Positions 19,456-28,283 of a stretch of 29,057 nt of DNA are shown piece after piece; the first letter of the stretch is position 1, and every line of letters starts with the position of its first letter. Source of the stretch: Chara braunii (lineage: Eukaryota; Streptophyta; Charophyceae; Charales; Characeae). The position numbers and the translations under genes were made by a program. The DNA lies in assembly GCA_003427395.1 (NCBI GenBank), contig BFEA01000627.1, forward strand, positions 415,326 to 444,382, in the 5' to 3' direction. A model generated the notes under the pieces. That model ran no database searches and was not told where the DNA came from. It was given only the letters and a program-made list of their open reading frames with translations.

Positions 19456-19556
19456 AGCATGGCCCCTGTACAAGAAGACGAAAAAAGAAACCTGATTCCT
19501 CTGCCCTTAGTCAGCCCACTGGCCCCCCAATACCAGCATTGCTGTGCAGAATCTCA

Positions 19557-19751
19557 GGGCATGCTCACACTAAGACATTGCTTAGTCACACCAGGCCTTT
19601 TTCTGCCAGTTTCTGCGGGTCAGATTCATGGAGTGGTGCCACAACCATGGTCAGATACATTTAGGAAAGTGCTAGTACTCCCAGATATAGACATGAGTTC
19701 GGAGCACACCATGGTCACATACATTAGGAAAGCGGTACTGTGAGTATGCTC
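19557..19751. mobile_element. Foldback (MITE-like) element E, same family as B
   Basis: The left end is GGGCATGCTCACACTAAGAC (19557-19576). The right end GTACTGTGAGTATGCTC (19735-19751) is its approximate complement. The word TTAGGAAAG at the inner right end also occurs internally near 19661. No ORF of note. Confidence 0.65.
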
Positions 19752-20230
19752 TTAGTCCATACATAGATGAATTGGTGAAATACAGATCCGTGTTTGCAGC
19801 CCAGCCCTTAGGCTGCGATAGGCTTGGGCGTTCGTGTCAAGGTGTCACATTTTTGGGTGGCGGGTGACCAGCGCATAAAGGGGTATGCAGGGGAAGAATC
19901 TGTCCGAGGACCATCGCGTTTGTACGGGCAGCCTACAGGTAGCAAAATCGGAGGACTGGTCCTCCCTTCAATGCGGTTATGAAAAGGGGTCCAGTCCCGC
20001 AATTTGCAAGAGCCAACTTTGGCGATTTTTTGTGCTCAATTTGCAGAAGAATCGGAAAATTCCAGGAAAAAAAATCAGAAAAATGTTAAACAATCACAGA
20101 ATAATTGTCGCGCTGATTCGGTGCATTTCCATGTTTGCTCACAATTTGCAACCGTAATGCTGCGGTGTAGTGGGTTCGAGCATCTGTGTTTGCAGCACAA
20201 AGGCTGCACCGAAAGGGAGCACATCAGCAG
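19752..20230. other. Non-coding sequence with a dispersed direct repeat
   Basis: ATCCGTGTTTGCAGCCCAGC plus CCTTAGGCTGC (19786) recurs as ATCTGTGTTTGCAGCACAAA plus GGCTGC (20180), about 395 bp apart. No coding signal. Confidence 0.5.

Positions 20231-20265
<35 letters not shown>
20231..20265. repeat. C11 run followed by (CT)n
   Basis: Homopolymer C at 20231-20241 passes into about 12 CT units. Confidence 0.95.
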
Positions 20266-20337
20266 AGAAAAACAAAGAAGCATAATCCCTTAGAGCTGCG
20301 TTCCCCTCGCCCATGCGATAGGCAATTTGAGTCTGCT

Positions 20338-20740
20338 GTTGAATACAGACACGAGTTCCTAATATGCTGGTTGTGTCCAATTATGCGGGAGGGGGGCTAC
20401 ACCCCCTCCCCAACACCCCTCCCCTCACACTGTCAACTTTGTTGTGCGGAATCCCGAGGCATACTCGTACCAGGACTTCTCTTTGCTGAATCTCAAGGGC
20501 ATACTCGCACAAATCTATTGTTGAATACAGACCTAAATTCAAATGTGTCGGCTATGTTAAATTGCAGGGGACGGGGGGCTACGCCGTTCTGAATCTCAGG
20601 GCATACTCACACTAGGACTTTGCTTTGCTAAAGCTCAAGGGCATACTCAAACAAATCTGTTGCTAAATACAAACCCCTGTCCCTCCCCAATGTGAGCCCT
20701 GCTGTGTTGAATATCAGACCATACTCACACTCCAAATATG
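20338..20740. repeat. Higher-order tandem array, 142-bp unit with 40-bp inner doublet
   Basis: GGCATACTC-type words start at 20458, 20498, 20600, 20640 and 20718, giving spacings of 40, 102 and 40 and a 142-bp superunit. GTTGAATACAGAC at 20338 and 20520 and GTTGCTAAATACAAAC near 20660 mark the other end. G-rich GGGGGGCTAC occurs in two units. The repeated word matches the inverted ends of elements B and E. Confidence 0.78.
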
Positions 20741-20938
20741 TAACAGCTAATAAACAGATCATGAGTTCTATTCTCCTACCTCGACAGGACAGAATGAGGT
20801 GGAAGTAATCACGACAGGGGCTAACCCTACCCGATAGACATCAGGACCACCTATTATGGGCACAAGCAAGTACCTAAAGCACCGGCTCTACCTATCCATC
20901 TCGAATTGGTCATCCGATCGTCGGAGCATCGTTCAAGT

Positions 20939-21067
20939 TTTTTTTTCTCTTTTTCTTTTTCTGATTTTTTTTTATTTTTTTTGCCCCAAAGTTGCTTGTT
21001 GATTTTCTTCGCCACTGACTCAGCGAACCCAAAGTGTCTCTCTCTCAAAGAAAAAAGAAAAAAAAGA
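20939..21067. repeat. T-rich then A-rich low-complexity tracts
   Basis: Runs of T and TTTTC at 20939-20983 are followed by A-rich sequence at 21048-21067. The two can pair as a loose inverted repeat. Confidence 0.85.
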
Positions 21068-21382
21068 AACAGAGGTCGTAGGCTATACTGCTCTGGAGTC
21101 GGGTATCATGGATGAATCAAGTCGAAACTACGGTTTCTCCCTTATGCAATTACGTCAGTGACGCACATAACCTCTTACCCTCCGCGACTTCTTGATCAGA
21201 GTGAGTGTAGGCCCGGAAGTGTGAGATAGGGGTTGTGCCAAGGATTTTAGGAAAGTGTGGATTGGAGTCCCAGGTAGAAACTGGGATCTCCGATGTCAAG
21301 GAACCAAGAACAAAGCGAAGCTGGCCCAATCACGGAGGCCCCGTGGGCAATTAGCACATAAAGGCATGGGCGGGGCCAGCCT

Positions 21383-21408
21383 GAGTTCGAGCCCGACGTT
21401 AACGTCGG
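21383..21408. repeat. 16-bp perfect palindrome beside a B-box-like word
   Basis: CCGACGTTAACGTCGG at 21393-21408 is fully self-complementary. It overlaps the end of GAGTTCGAGCCC (21383-21394), which resembles the RNA polymerase III B-box. A possible A-box TAGCACATAAAGG lies at 21352, spaced shorter than in a tRNA. Confidence 0.8.
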
Positions 21409-21558
21409 TTCCCCGACCGATGGACTTCAGGAAGACAATGGGGTCCCGTTGCTCGTGCATGTGACACGTACAGGATTGTAAGAGTTCATAATCCGATGCG
21501 AAAGGTCTTAGTCGAGTTTCACAGGAGAACCCATGCGCCCAATACTCGTCATCCCGTC

Positions 21559-21914
21559 GGTACTCATAACATACGTAAACTGGTCAATCCGGGGCAATGG
21601 CCAGCAATAGGATGGCCGTCAACTGGTGATAGGGGAGGAGTGTGAAGAAGGGGTACTTGGTCTTGATGACGACCACTCCGAGCTTGAGGAATGCTTGATG
21701 GCACCCGCAATCAGGATATTGGGTAGGATAGGGCTAGCGAGTGGTTCCAAATATTCAATGTCATGACAACTTCGTTTTTCTGTTGATTGCCTCAAATCTT
21801 AGATTGTTCCTCATTACTCACCTTTCTTCACCCTCCGCCCCTATCACCAGTTCACGGTCATCCCATGACCGCCTATTGCCCCGCATTGGCCACTTCGCGT
21901 GTGTTATGAGTACT
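21559..21914. mobile_element. Inverted-repeat element, about 95-bp arms
   Basis: The left arm (about 21559-21655) and right arm (about 21822-21914) are complementary at about 80% over their whole length. Anchors are GTACTCATAACATACG with CGTGTGTTATGAGTAC, GGGGCAAT with ATTGCCCC, and AACTGGTGATAGGGG with CCCCTATCACCAGTT. The middle 165 bp lacks a long ORF. A non-autonomous DNA transposon or foldback is most likely; a hairpin RNA source is an alternative. Confidence 0.75.
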
Positions 21915-23008
21915 TGTGAATCGCGTAGGTGACTTTGGATTAGCTTTTGGTATTAGGGGTTAATTTGTTATTTTTCAAACAATAGACTTTTCAACTATTT
22001 TTTCTTGTGCTAATGCCTTTGTGTGAGAAGCTTCTTTGTTTTCTTTGCATGGCATTTTTTATGTTATTTGACTTTGCAAGTATGATAAGGTGCATAACGA
22101 TGACCCAGGAAAATCGTCAACTCTGGGTCTGTGCCTATTTTATTTTATCTATTTTGTGGTTTTGTTTGCGTTTCCCACTTAAACTTTAGTCTCCCACTTT
22201 GTGGCTGCTAGTCCATTAGTATGTGTTTGTTGGGCCTTATGACGACACGATAACATCCATAAGACAAATTGATTCCATTAATAATTTACTCACTGAACTG
22301 ATGCATTTTTTTTCCCAATATATTTTATTCAAAATATGATTTATTTTTTTTTGCCTTGTTATGTAAAATTATAGCAGTTCTTTTCGGTTTTGGAAGAAAT
22401 GGAATGGTAGTGGCTTCGCTCCTTTGTGGTTAAAAATCTCTATGTGGGGAACCTTTTAGGTTTGGGATACTCGAAACACTTTCGCATTAATACTTCTATT
22501 TAACTATTTAGGTCCACTACATTTTTTATTACTTTATGCAGATGTAGCTGCTCTTTTTGTTCAAATATCGACGAACATACAATGACAAAAGTCGAATTGT
22601 ACATGTTCAACAAGCAGGCCACGTCAATTTACTCGTTAATATGCAAAAAGTGATTCACCGCATGACAACTTTGTGTTTTTGTGACAAATTGGGGAACCCT
22701 AAACCCAACTTCTATTATTTATGAGATCCGCAGAGAAACTCAGTGTCACGTATCTCCGAACTTCTCTACAGTCATCATCCCAAGCAGGGATATATTGTGT
22801 GTAGTAGTTTAGTGGCACAACGAATATATCAACAAATGTATGACTTCCCTGCTCATTGTTCGCACCGACACAATTATCGCTTGGTTGGATACTCGGCAGA
22901 GTTCCTAGTATATATCCAAGTTCGACGTGTAGATGAGCACATACATTAATAAATAAAATAAACTTTTTGTTTTGTTGTTGTGGCTGCATCGACTCTTTTG
23001 AGTAAGTT

Positions 23009-23081
23009 GCATACTTAGCTCAAATGGATAGAGCAACAACCTTCTAAGTTGAAGTTACATGTTCAAATCTTGTAGGATGCT
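23009..23081 (+). tRNA. tRNA-Arg(UCU)-like sequence, probably pseudogene or SINE head
   Basis: A near-complete cloverleaf is visible. The acceptor stem GCATACT pairs with AGGATGC with one mismatch. The D arm is GCTC/GAGC around AAATGGATA. The anticodon loop CTTCTAA has anticodon TCT at 23043-23045. The T arm ACATG-TTCAAAT-CTTGT has one mismatch, followed by discriminator T. The wording TAGCTCAAATGGATAGAGCA is closer to bacterial or mitochondrial tRNA-Arg(UCU) than to a nuclear plant one. The stem mismatches and AT-rich setting argue for a decayed organellar insertion or a SINE head. Confidence 0.5.
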
Positions 23082-23238
23082 GAATTTTTCGGAAGAGTGG
23101 TGGGGTGGTGTCGACTCCATTATTTTCTTGGTCAGACACTCTCTCTGGCCAGTCGAAAAAAACTAGTTTGTCTGTGACCAACCTTCAACGTTATGATCTC
23201 GGATCTGTATATTATAATTGGGAAGACACACGTCTAGT

Positions 23239-23439
23239 CTTTTTCTAGAAACTCACGATTCTCTTATATGGCATTCGATTAGATGCGGAATGTTTGCTAA
23301 GCACAGTGCAAGGTCAGGAAACAAGGCACACCTCAAACTTTTCTCCAGATGTCTACGATTCTCTTATCTGGCATAAAGTCAGACGCGAAGCGTCTACTGA
23401 GCACAATGCAAGGTTAGAAAATCAATGGAGTTTCAATCT
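23239..23439. repeat. Diverged tandem duplication, 2 x 100 bp
   Basis: ACGATTCTCTTAT(A/C)TGGCAT at 23255 and 23355, and GCACA(G/A)TGCAAGGT(C/T)AG at 23301 and 23401, are exactly 100 bp apart. Intervening bases differ at roughly a third of positions. Confidence 0.88.
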
Positions 23440-23622
23440 TTCTTGTTTTTAGTATGTGTGATAAATTGAGAAGAGACTTATTTCATGCGTTCACAATATC
23501 TAAAAAAATGAAAAACAACACTCATTTTTTAGATTCAGTGTCATTCCTTTAACACTATTGAAAAATTCGACCAATTTTTTTGTTTTTCTTTTAGTGTTTG
23601 TTCGCCTTTTTTTTTTTACTAC

Positions 23623-23669
23623 AATATTCAAAATTTTGAATATTTTGTAAAGATTGATAACATTATCAA
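23623..23669. repeat. 22-bp perfect palindrome and a second short one
   Basis: AATATTCAAAA followed by TTTTGAATATT (23623-23644) is fully self-complementary. Some 12 bases later TTGATAA-CA-TTATCAA forms another 7-bp inverted repeat. Confidence 0.9.
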
Positions 23670-23788
23670 TTGACTAAAAAAAAAATCGTGTTTTTCAAAG
23701 ACTCTTAGGAAGAAAAGTTATAAATGACCTACAATTACTCTTAAGTCTCGGGCTCGCTATTGACATCGAGTACGGATTCATTCATGGC

Positions 23789-23836
23789 TTACTGTCCACA
23801 TATACGCCCACCGCCTGCTTGAGGCATGGACAGTAA
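23789..23836. repeat. 10-bp perfect inverted repeat
   Basis: TTACTGTCCA (23789-23798) and TGGACAGTAA (23827-23836) flank a 28-nt loop. Confidence 0.85.
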
Positions 23837-24389
23837 CGTATGGCCTGAAATGGGACCGACGCCACTTATCAAGTCCGTTATCATAGGCTTTAACGTTGTA
23901 AGTTGTTGTTTAGTCACCTATCCTCCGATCAATATCAATAAATGGATAATGAACTCACATACGATCAGTATCTGCCGATGTGGACCTTAGCACTTAGTTT
24001 CAATGGCAGGCATTAAGTATACCGTTGAAGATGTACTTGCTTCACTGGATATTCTATGAGTTGACAATTGGACATGCAAGAGCATAAACCCATGAATATT
24101 GCAAGAGCTTAAGAAAAGAAAAAAGAAAAAAAAGACACAACAATCATTTTGTTGTGCTCTATAACATTTAGGGCCCATTCAAGTTTGAAGTAAGATTTAT
24201 GCACGGTTGGCTATGGTCATGTGAAACCACCAGCACGTTTTTGCCAACCATTTTTTAAGAGTCGTGGCGTGCATGCCGCCTTGAGTCAATGGAAGTATCG
24301 GGGTGCCGTTTCGCTGGATATCTTAGCTGGGAAACATACTCGTGTTTTTTTTGGTTTATTTTTTTAAAGAAAATTCAATTCGCGACAAC

Positions 24390-24480
24390 AGATAGGAGGG
24401 ATGATGAGTGCATACACTCCTATCTATCTTGTAGGGGGCTACCGTTTGTTAGTGGGGAGCTACACCTGTTGGAAACATGG
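24390..24480. repeat. Hairpin plus dispersed repeat, copy B
   Basis: AGATAGGAG (24390-24398) pairs with CTCCTATCT (24417-24425). Immediately right, 24433-24480 is the partner of the 1703-1750 dispersed repeat (GGGGGCT, GTGGGGAGC, CACCTGTTGGAAAC). In both places a hairpin lies just left of the shared word. Confidence 0.65.
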
Positions 24481-25424
24481 CAGCCCCCCCAGTCCACCAC
24501 TAGATTGCCTTCCTCCCTCACTAATCCCCAAATCTCTCACCAGGCCTCACGCTCCTGCCACAAACAGGTTACAGGGCAACACCCCAACATTGGCCAACGT
24601 CATTCTGGCATTGGCAGACCAGGAGCACAAAACACAACAACTATGCAGGCATCAACCAAGAATCTACCATCCCGGAAATCCTGTAGCCTACACTAGAAGG
24701 AATGTCGGATGCCACCGTAGATTGCAGAAAACCAAAAAGCTTGATGTAACATTGATAAGTGATATACTACGAGTGAACTGGTTCTTTAAAGTCAACCGTT
24801 TGTCCCTATGCTGCCTCCACTAAGACAGATGACCCATATTGCAGACAACCCATCTTAGTCCCAACGCGGGACAAACACACATTCCCCTCCATACAGTTCC
24901 CTCCCAAAGTGTGCCTTTGCCTTACCCTTTGCACAAATCTACGCCCGGTGGGATGTATACCTCCACCCCAACCCCAAAAAAGAGCAACCCCTGAATCTGC
25001 TCGCACCCCCTTTAGGGCTTCACTTCCCCCCTTGCAGCGCCCCTGCAGAGTGGATCTCTCCCTGACTACCCCCAACCACCATTTGTTACACGAAGATGAG
25101 GAAAATAGTAGCTAATCAAAAGTTGCAATGCCGCACCAGGGAAGAAGATGAGAATTTCGTATTAAGGAAGTTAATTGCTAGAGAACTTTAGGAAGTAAGA
25201 TTTGTACAATAATGAAGTAGAATTTGGAGTTTGGAATGTTGGGGAATAAGGCATAATTTTTAAAGAACTCAAAAATGAAACATTAAGCAATTTGAGTATT
25301 AAAAATACCCTTAAAAAAAATAGGTTTTGAAAAATACCCTCCAGGTTGTTTATAGTGAGAATCCATAAGCTGAGAGTCAGGATGATTTGGGAATACATTG
25401 CGAATTTAGCATGGAGATTTAGTT
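24481..25424. other. Gene-free sequence, C-rich then AT-rich
   Basis: Composition is C-rich to about 25080 and A+T-rich afterwards. Frames at plus 24401-24823 and minus 24806-25075 have no recognisable domain. Confidence 0.5.
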
Positions 25425-25483
25425 GGGTTGGTGATTAGGATGATGATTAGGGTTGGTTATTAGTATGATGATTGGGTGATTAG
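25425..25483. repeat. Degenerate 25-bp tandem repeat, 2.4 copies
   Basis: GGGTTGGT(G/T)ATTAG(G/T)ATGATG plus ATTA/G occurs at 25425 and 25450, with a partial GGGTGATTAG after 25474. Confidence 0.85.
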
Positions 25484-25936
25484 ATCATGAGTGCTTGATG
25501 AGGTGGTAGGATGAAGATGGTATTTTATTTGTATATTAGTATATGAATACTCGAGTATATAGCTTAGAGCTTTCGGATAAGTAAAAAGAGAAAGGAAAAA
25601 AAACTTTAAGGAAAAACGAACGAGATCGTTAATTTACGGAACACGCTCCAAAAAAAGAAGAAACATGAATCAGATAATCAAATCGTAAAGCGCCCCCCTC
25701 CCCCTTTCTTGTTTTTCCATAAACCCTTATTCCCTATCCCCATTCCTATTACCCATTCTCCCTTCCCTCCTTCCTTCCCCCCCTCCTACCTCTCCCTTCC
25801 CTTTCCTCATCCTGCCCGTCTTTTCCTCCCCCGACCTCACTCCATCTTCCCATATAAGGAAGTAGAAAGGATCACAGAGCGACATACCGTACGAGACAAG
25901 ACAACTAGTGTATAAGGGACACTGAAAGAAGCAAGA

Positions 25937-26054
25937 GGAGAGAGAAACTGGAAAGAAGAGTTAGAGACAGAAGGTGGAGAGAAAGAGGGAGGAGAGAGAA
26001 ACTGGAAAGAAGAGTTAGAGACAGAAGGTGGAGAGAAAGAGGGAGGAGAGAGAA
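25937..26054. repeat. Tandem duplication, 54-bp unit, 2.2 copies
   Basis: A purine-rich unit with GAAACTGGAAAGAAGAGTTA at its core starts at 25937 and 25991 and is nearly identical. The minus-strand frame 25837-26325 reads an 18-residue repeat through it. Confidence 0.95.
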
Positions 26055-26157
26055 GACAAGCTCCTAGACGAAAGAAGAAGAGAGGCAATGCAACCCGCAA
26101 AGATGCTAGTGACGATGATGCTGCTTGATGAGAATGTAGAATGTAGTCGTTGGTGAA

Positions 26158-26325
26158 GATAAACGCTCCTCTGATGCTGCTGCCCTGCTGCTCTTCTTGC
26201 TCTTGAAGAATGCTCCCATCGCCCGTGTTTGCCCCACTGCACAACGCTCCTCTGATGCCGCTGGCCTGCTGCTTCTCTTGCTCCTGAAGAATACCCCCAT
26301 CGCCCGTGTTCGCCCCGCTGCACAT
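26158..26325. repeat. Tandem duplication, 2 x 81 bp
   Basis: ACGCTCCTCTGATGC(T/C)GCTG starts the unit at 26163 and 26244, and CCCATCGCCCGTGTT lies near its end. The period is a multiple of three: frames on both strands read 27-residue repeats through it (minus: SGANTGDG.ILQEQE..; plus: RSSDAA...KN.PIARV.P). Neither is recognised. Confidence 0.93.
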
Positions 26326-26329
26326 ACTC

Positions 26330-26855
26330 GCAATCTCAACTCTTTCACCAAGGACGTGCTCTTACCACCTCCAAAGCCTGTGCCAAAGATCGCCAGCATT
26401 TGCTGCGTGCGATTACATCCTGACTGTCACAATGCACACCCCCAGTAGCTTATTTAGCTCGCCAGGTCATCCTCCAACATGACGATATAATATAGACCCG
26501 GTTGTAAGCTGCTCATCGATCGGCGGTGGCTTCCAAATCTCCTACTCCCTGCAAGATGCTTTTCCCCTCGAAAACTGTACCAACAGCGTATGGATGAATC
26601 ATCCTCTCATGAGGAATCTCCCCTTGACAGGAAAACTCCCCCCCTCTCTCTGTGTGCAAGCCTGCTACACCACCAGGATTGAGGCACGAAGCTGGAGGAA
26701 TGTGAAGCCAACGTCGGATCTGCTACACCTGCTCACCACCAAGCCCCTACTCATCACCGTGTTCCTCCATGATGCTTCCCCGCCTGCCCGCTCATTCACT
26801 AGTGCTCCCGCTTGCAGGCACGCCGTCATGCACACTTGGACACATTCGCGCTGGT
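26330..26855. other. Gene-free sequence
   Basis: Short frames only, none recognisable. No repeat found by eye. Confidence 0.5.
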
Positions 26856-26862
26856 GAGCGCC

Positions 26863-26918
26863 CACGTGTGCTCTCCTGTGCACCCACGTGCTTGCGCACG
26901 AGCACGCGCAATCACGTG
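26863..26918. promoter_or_regulatory. Cluster of three CACGTG (G-box) palindromes
   Basis: CACGTG occurs at 26863-26868, 26885-26890 and 26913-26918, within 56 bp. G-boxes bind bHLH and bZIP factors in plants. No gene start is evident next to them, so function is inferred from the motif alone. Confidence 0.45.
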
Positions 26919-27202
26919 CAAAGAGCTAGCCGTACGCGCAGAGCACAAGCGCTCGTGACGCGTATGTGCGCCAGCAAATGCTGGGCTAGCGGAGCCAATG
27001 TGGCAGTCCACTTCAGCCAACGTACTGGTGGTTTAAGTGCTTGGCAAAAGGGAATCTTCAGGGAAGGTAAAACGAAAACAGACATCCTGGACAAGGAACC
27101 TGGAAGAGACTCTGTTCATCAGTAAATTGAAGGGGCATAGAGGCCATGTAGCATGCCGAGGCCGCTACACGGGCCCTGTTTTGGGGCCCGGCGGTTGTTC
27201 CA

Positions 27203-27247
27203 GGCCCCCAGGTCGCGCACCCATTTTTGGTGAGCGACCTGGAGGCC
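27203..27247. repeat. GC-rich hairpin
   Basis: CCAGGTCGC-G-CACC pairs with GGTG-A-GCGACCTGG (one internal mismatch, 7-nt loop), with an outer GGCC/GGCC pairing. Confidence 0.85.
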
Positions 27248-27424
27248 CATGGCCATGTTTCCAGGCCAGGCACACATTTGGTTCCATGCATGCTCTCCGT
27301 TATTCAGCATTTATTATTTTTGCTGGGTGATTCAGTTTCGGCCATTGTAGGCCAGGTTCAGATTTGTCCGTATGTGGGACTGGAGCAGGCATTTGTCTGT
27401 TTGTGCCTGGCCCAGTCCTCAGGG

Positions 27425-27443
27425 CCCTGCTGCATCAGCAGGG
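27425..27443. repeat. Tight hairpin CCCTGCTG-CAT-CAGCAGGG
   Basis: A perfect 8-bp stem with a 3-nt loop. Confidence 0.85.
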
Positions 27444-27514
27444 TTGCCTGGACGTCCGGTAGGGACCCAGGCAGGCCGTTTTTGGCCAGGATCTTAGGAC
27501 CAGGACTTGGGCTT

Positions 27515-27561
27515 GCGATCAGGACCGTCAATCAGACATCAGATCCGACGGTCCTGATTGC
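27515..27561. repeat. 15-bp inverted repeat
   Basis: GCGATCAGGACCGTC and GACGGTCCTGATTGC pair at 14 of 15 positions around a 17-nt loop. Confidence 0.85.
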
Positions 27562-27582
27562 AGGCTGAGGACTGCTCAGCCA

Positions 27583-27606
27583 GGCCCAGCGGTATATAGC
27601 TGGGCC
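27583..27606 (+). promoter_or_regulatory. TATA box within a GGCCCA palindrome (candidate core promoter)
   Basis: TATATA at 27593-27598 sits in the loop of a perfect GGCCCAGC/GCTGGGCC inverted repeat. TGGGCC/GGCCCA is the plant site II (TCP-binding) motif, so the layout is promoter-like. Downstream sequence has no ATG until 27810, then a pyrimidine-rich leader-like tract. The motif also suits a retrotransposon LTR. Confidence 0.4.
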
Positions 27607-27809
27607 AGTCCTCCACTTTGAGGACACATTCGGGCTGGGGCCTCATTGGGGCATCACACTGCTTGAGCAGCGCCAGTTTGGGGAGAGCTGCGATAGAGCA
27701 GCGTTAGAGGAGTACAGGAGTAGGCTGGAGTGGAGAGATTGGTGGAGGCCAGGTCCACGAGGGAGAGAGACACTTACCTGGGCGCCATAGCTGGGACTCC
27801 ATACCGGTC

Positions 27810-27935
27810 ATGGCCCGGCCTTCAGCAGCGACCTGCATCGCGCGTCTTCACCTTTGCTGGTCAGTATTCGTGGCATCATCATCAGGACCGTGTGAGAGAG
27901 GAGAATTCTTCTTCTTCTCCTCCTTCTTCTCCTGA
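27810..27935 (+). other. Small ORF (41 codons) after the candidate promoter
   Basis: This is the first ATG downstream of the 27593 TATA. Its context is good (G at -3, G at +4). The frame begins MARPSAATCIARLHLCWS and ends in Phe/Ser from TTC repeats. It has no recognised domain. It may be a first exon, a uORF or chance. Confidence 0.2.
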
Positions 27936-28006
27936 TTCTTCTCCACTCCTCTATTGCCACTATTCTTCTTCTTCGACGACTCCTCCCGCTTTTCTTCTTC
28001 TTCTCC

Positions 28007-28085
<79 letters not shown>
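28007..28085. repeat. (GA)n microsatellite with TTC-rich left flank
   Basis: About 79 bases of GA with one T interruption near 28035. Sequence 27903-28006 is a TTC/TCC pyrimidine tract, so a purine/pyrimidine switch lies at about 28006. Confidence 0.96.
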
Positions 28086-28088
<3 letters not shown>

Positions 28089-28283
28089 CAGGCAGTGACT
28101 ATTTCGGGCAGATGAGCGCCCAGGATCTGATTCGACATTTTTGAGGACAGACGTTGGCTGGACATTTGACGGGGAGACTATTTTCTGGATGGCTACGAGT
28201 TCTACTCTTGTCCTCTCTCCCCTCTCCGCCTTTGTCTCTCTCCTCCTCCTTCATCGTCCGTGGTTTCTTCCCCATGTGTGTGC

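Larger units (their letters stand above)
21915..24290. other. AT-rich segment, no supported protein gene
   Basis: Base composition shifts clearly to A+T with many T runs, unlike the flanking sequence. Frames at 22007-22189, 22743-22949 and minus 22699-22989 have no recognisable domain. AACCCTAAACCC at about 22693 is a short telomere-type word. The segment may be an inserted older element or organelle-derived DNA. Confidence 0.6.

Noticed and set aside
22690-22704. Telomere repeat (AACCCTAAACCC)
   Set aside because: Fewer than two units, so it is at most a telo-box-like word.
22699-22989. 96-codon minus-strand frame and the overlapping 68-codon plus frame
   Set aside because: No domain or motif could be recognised in either; AT-rich chance frames are likely.
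27140-28090. LTR retrotransposon end
   Set aside because: The TATA and leader layout fits an LTR, but no second LTR, primer-binding site or polyprotein is visible in the window.
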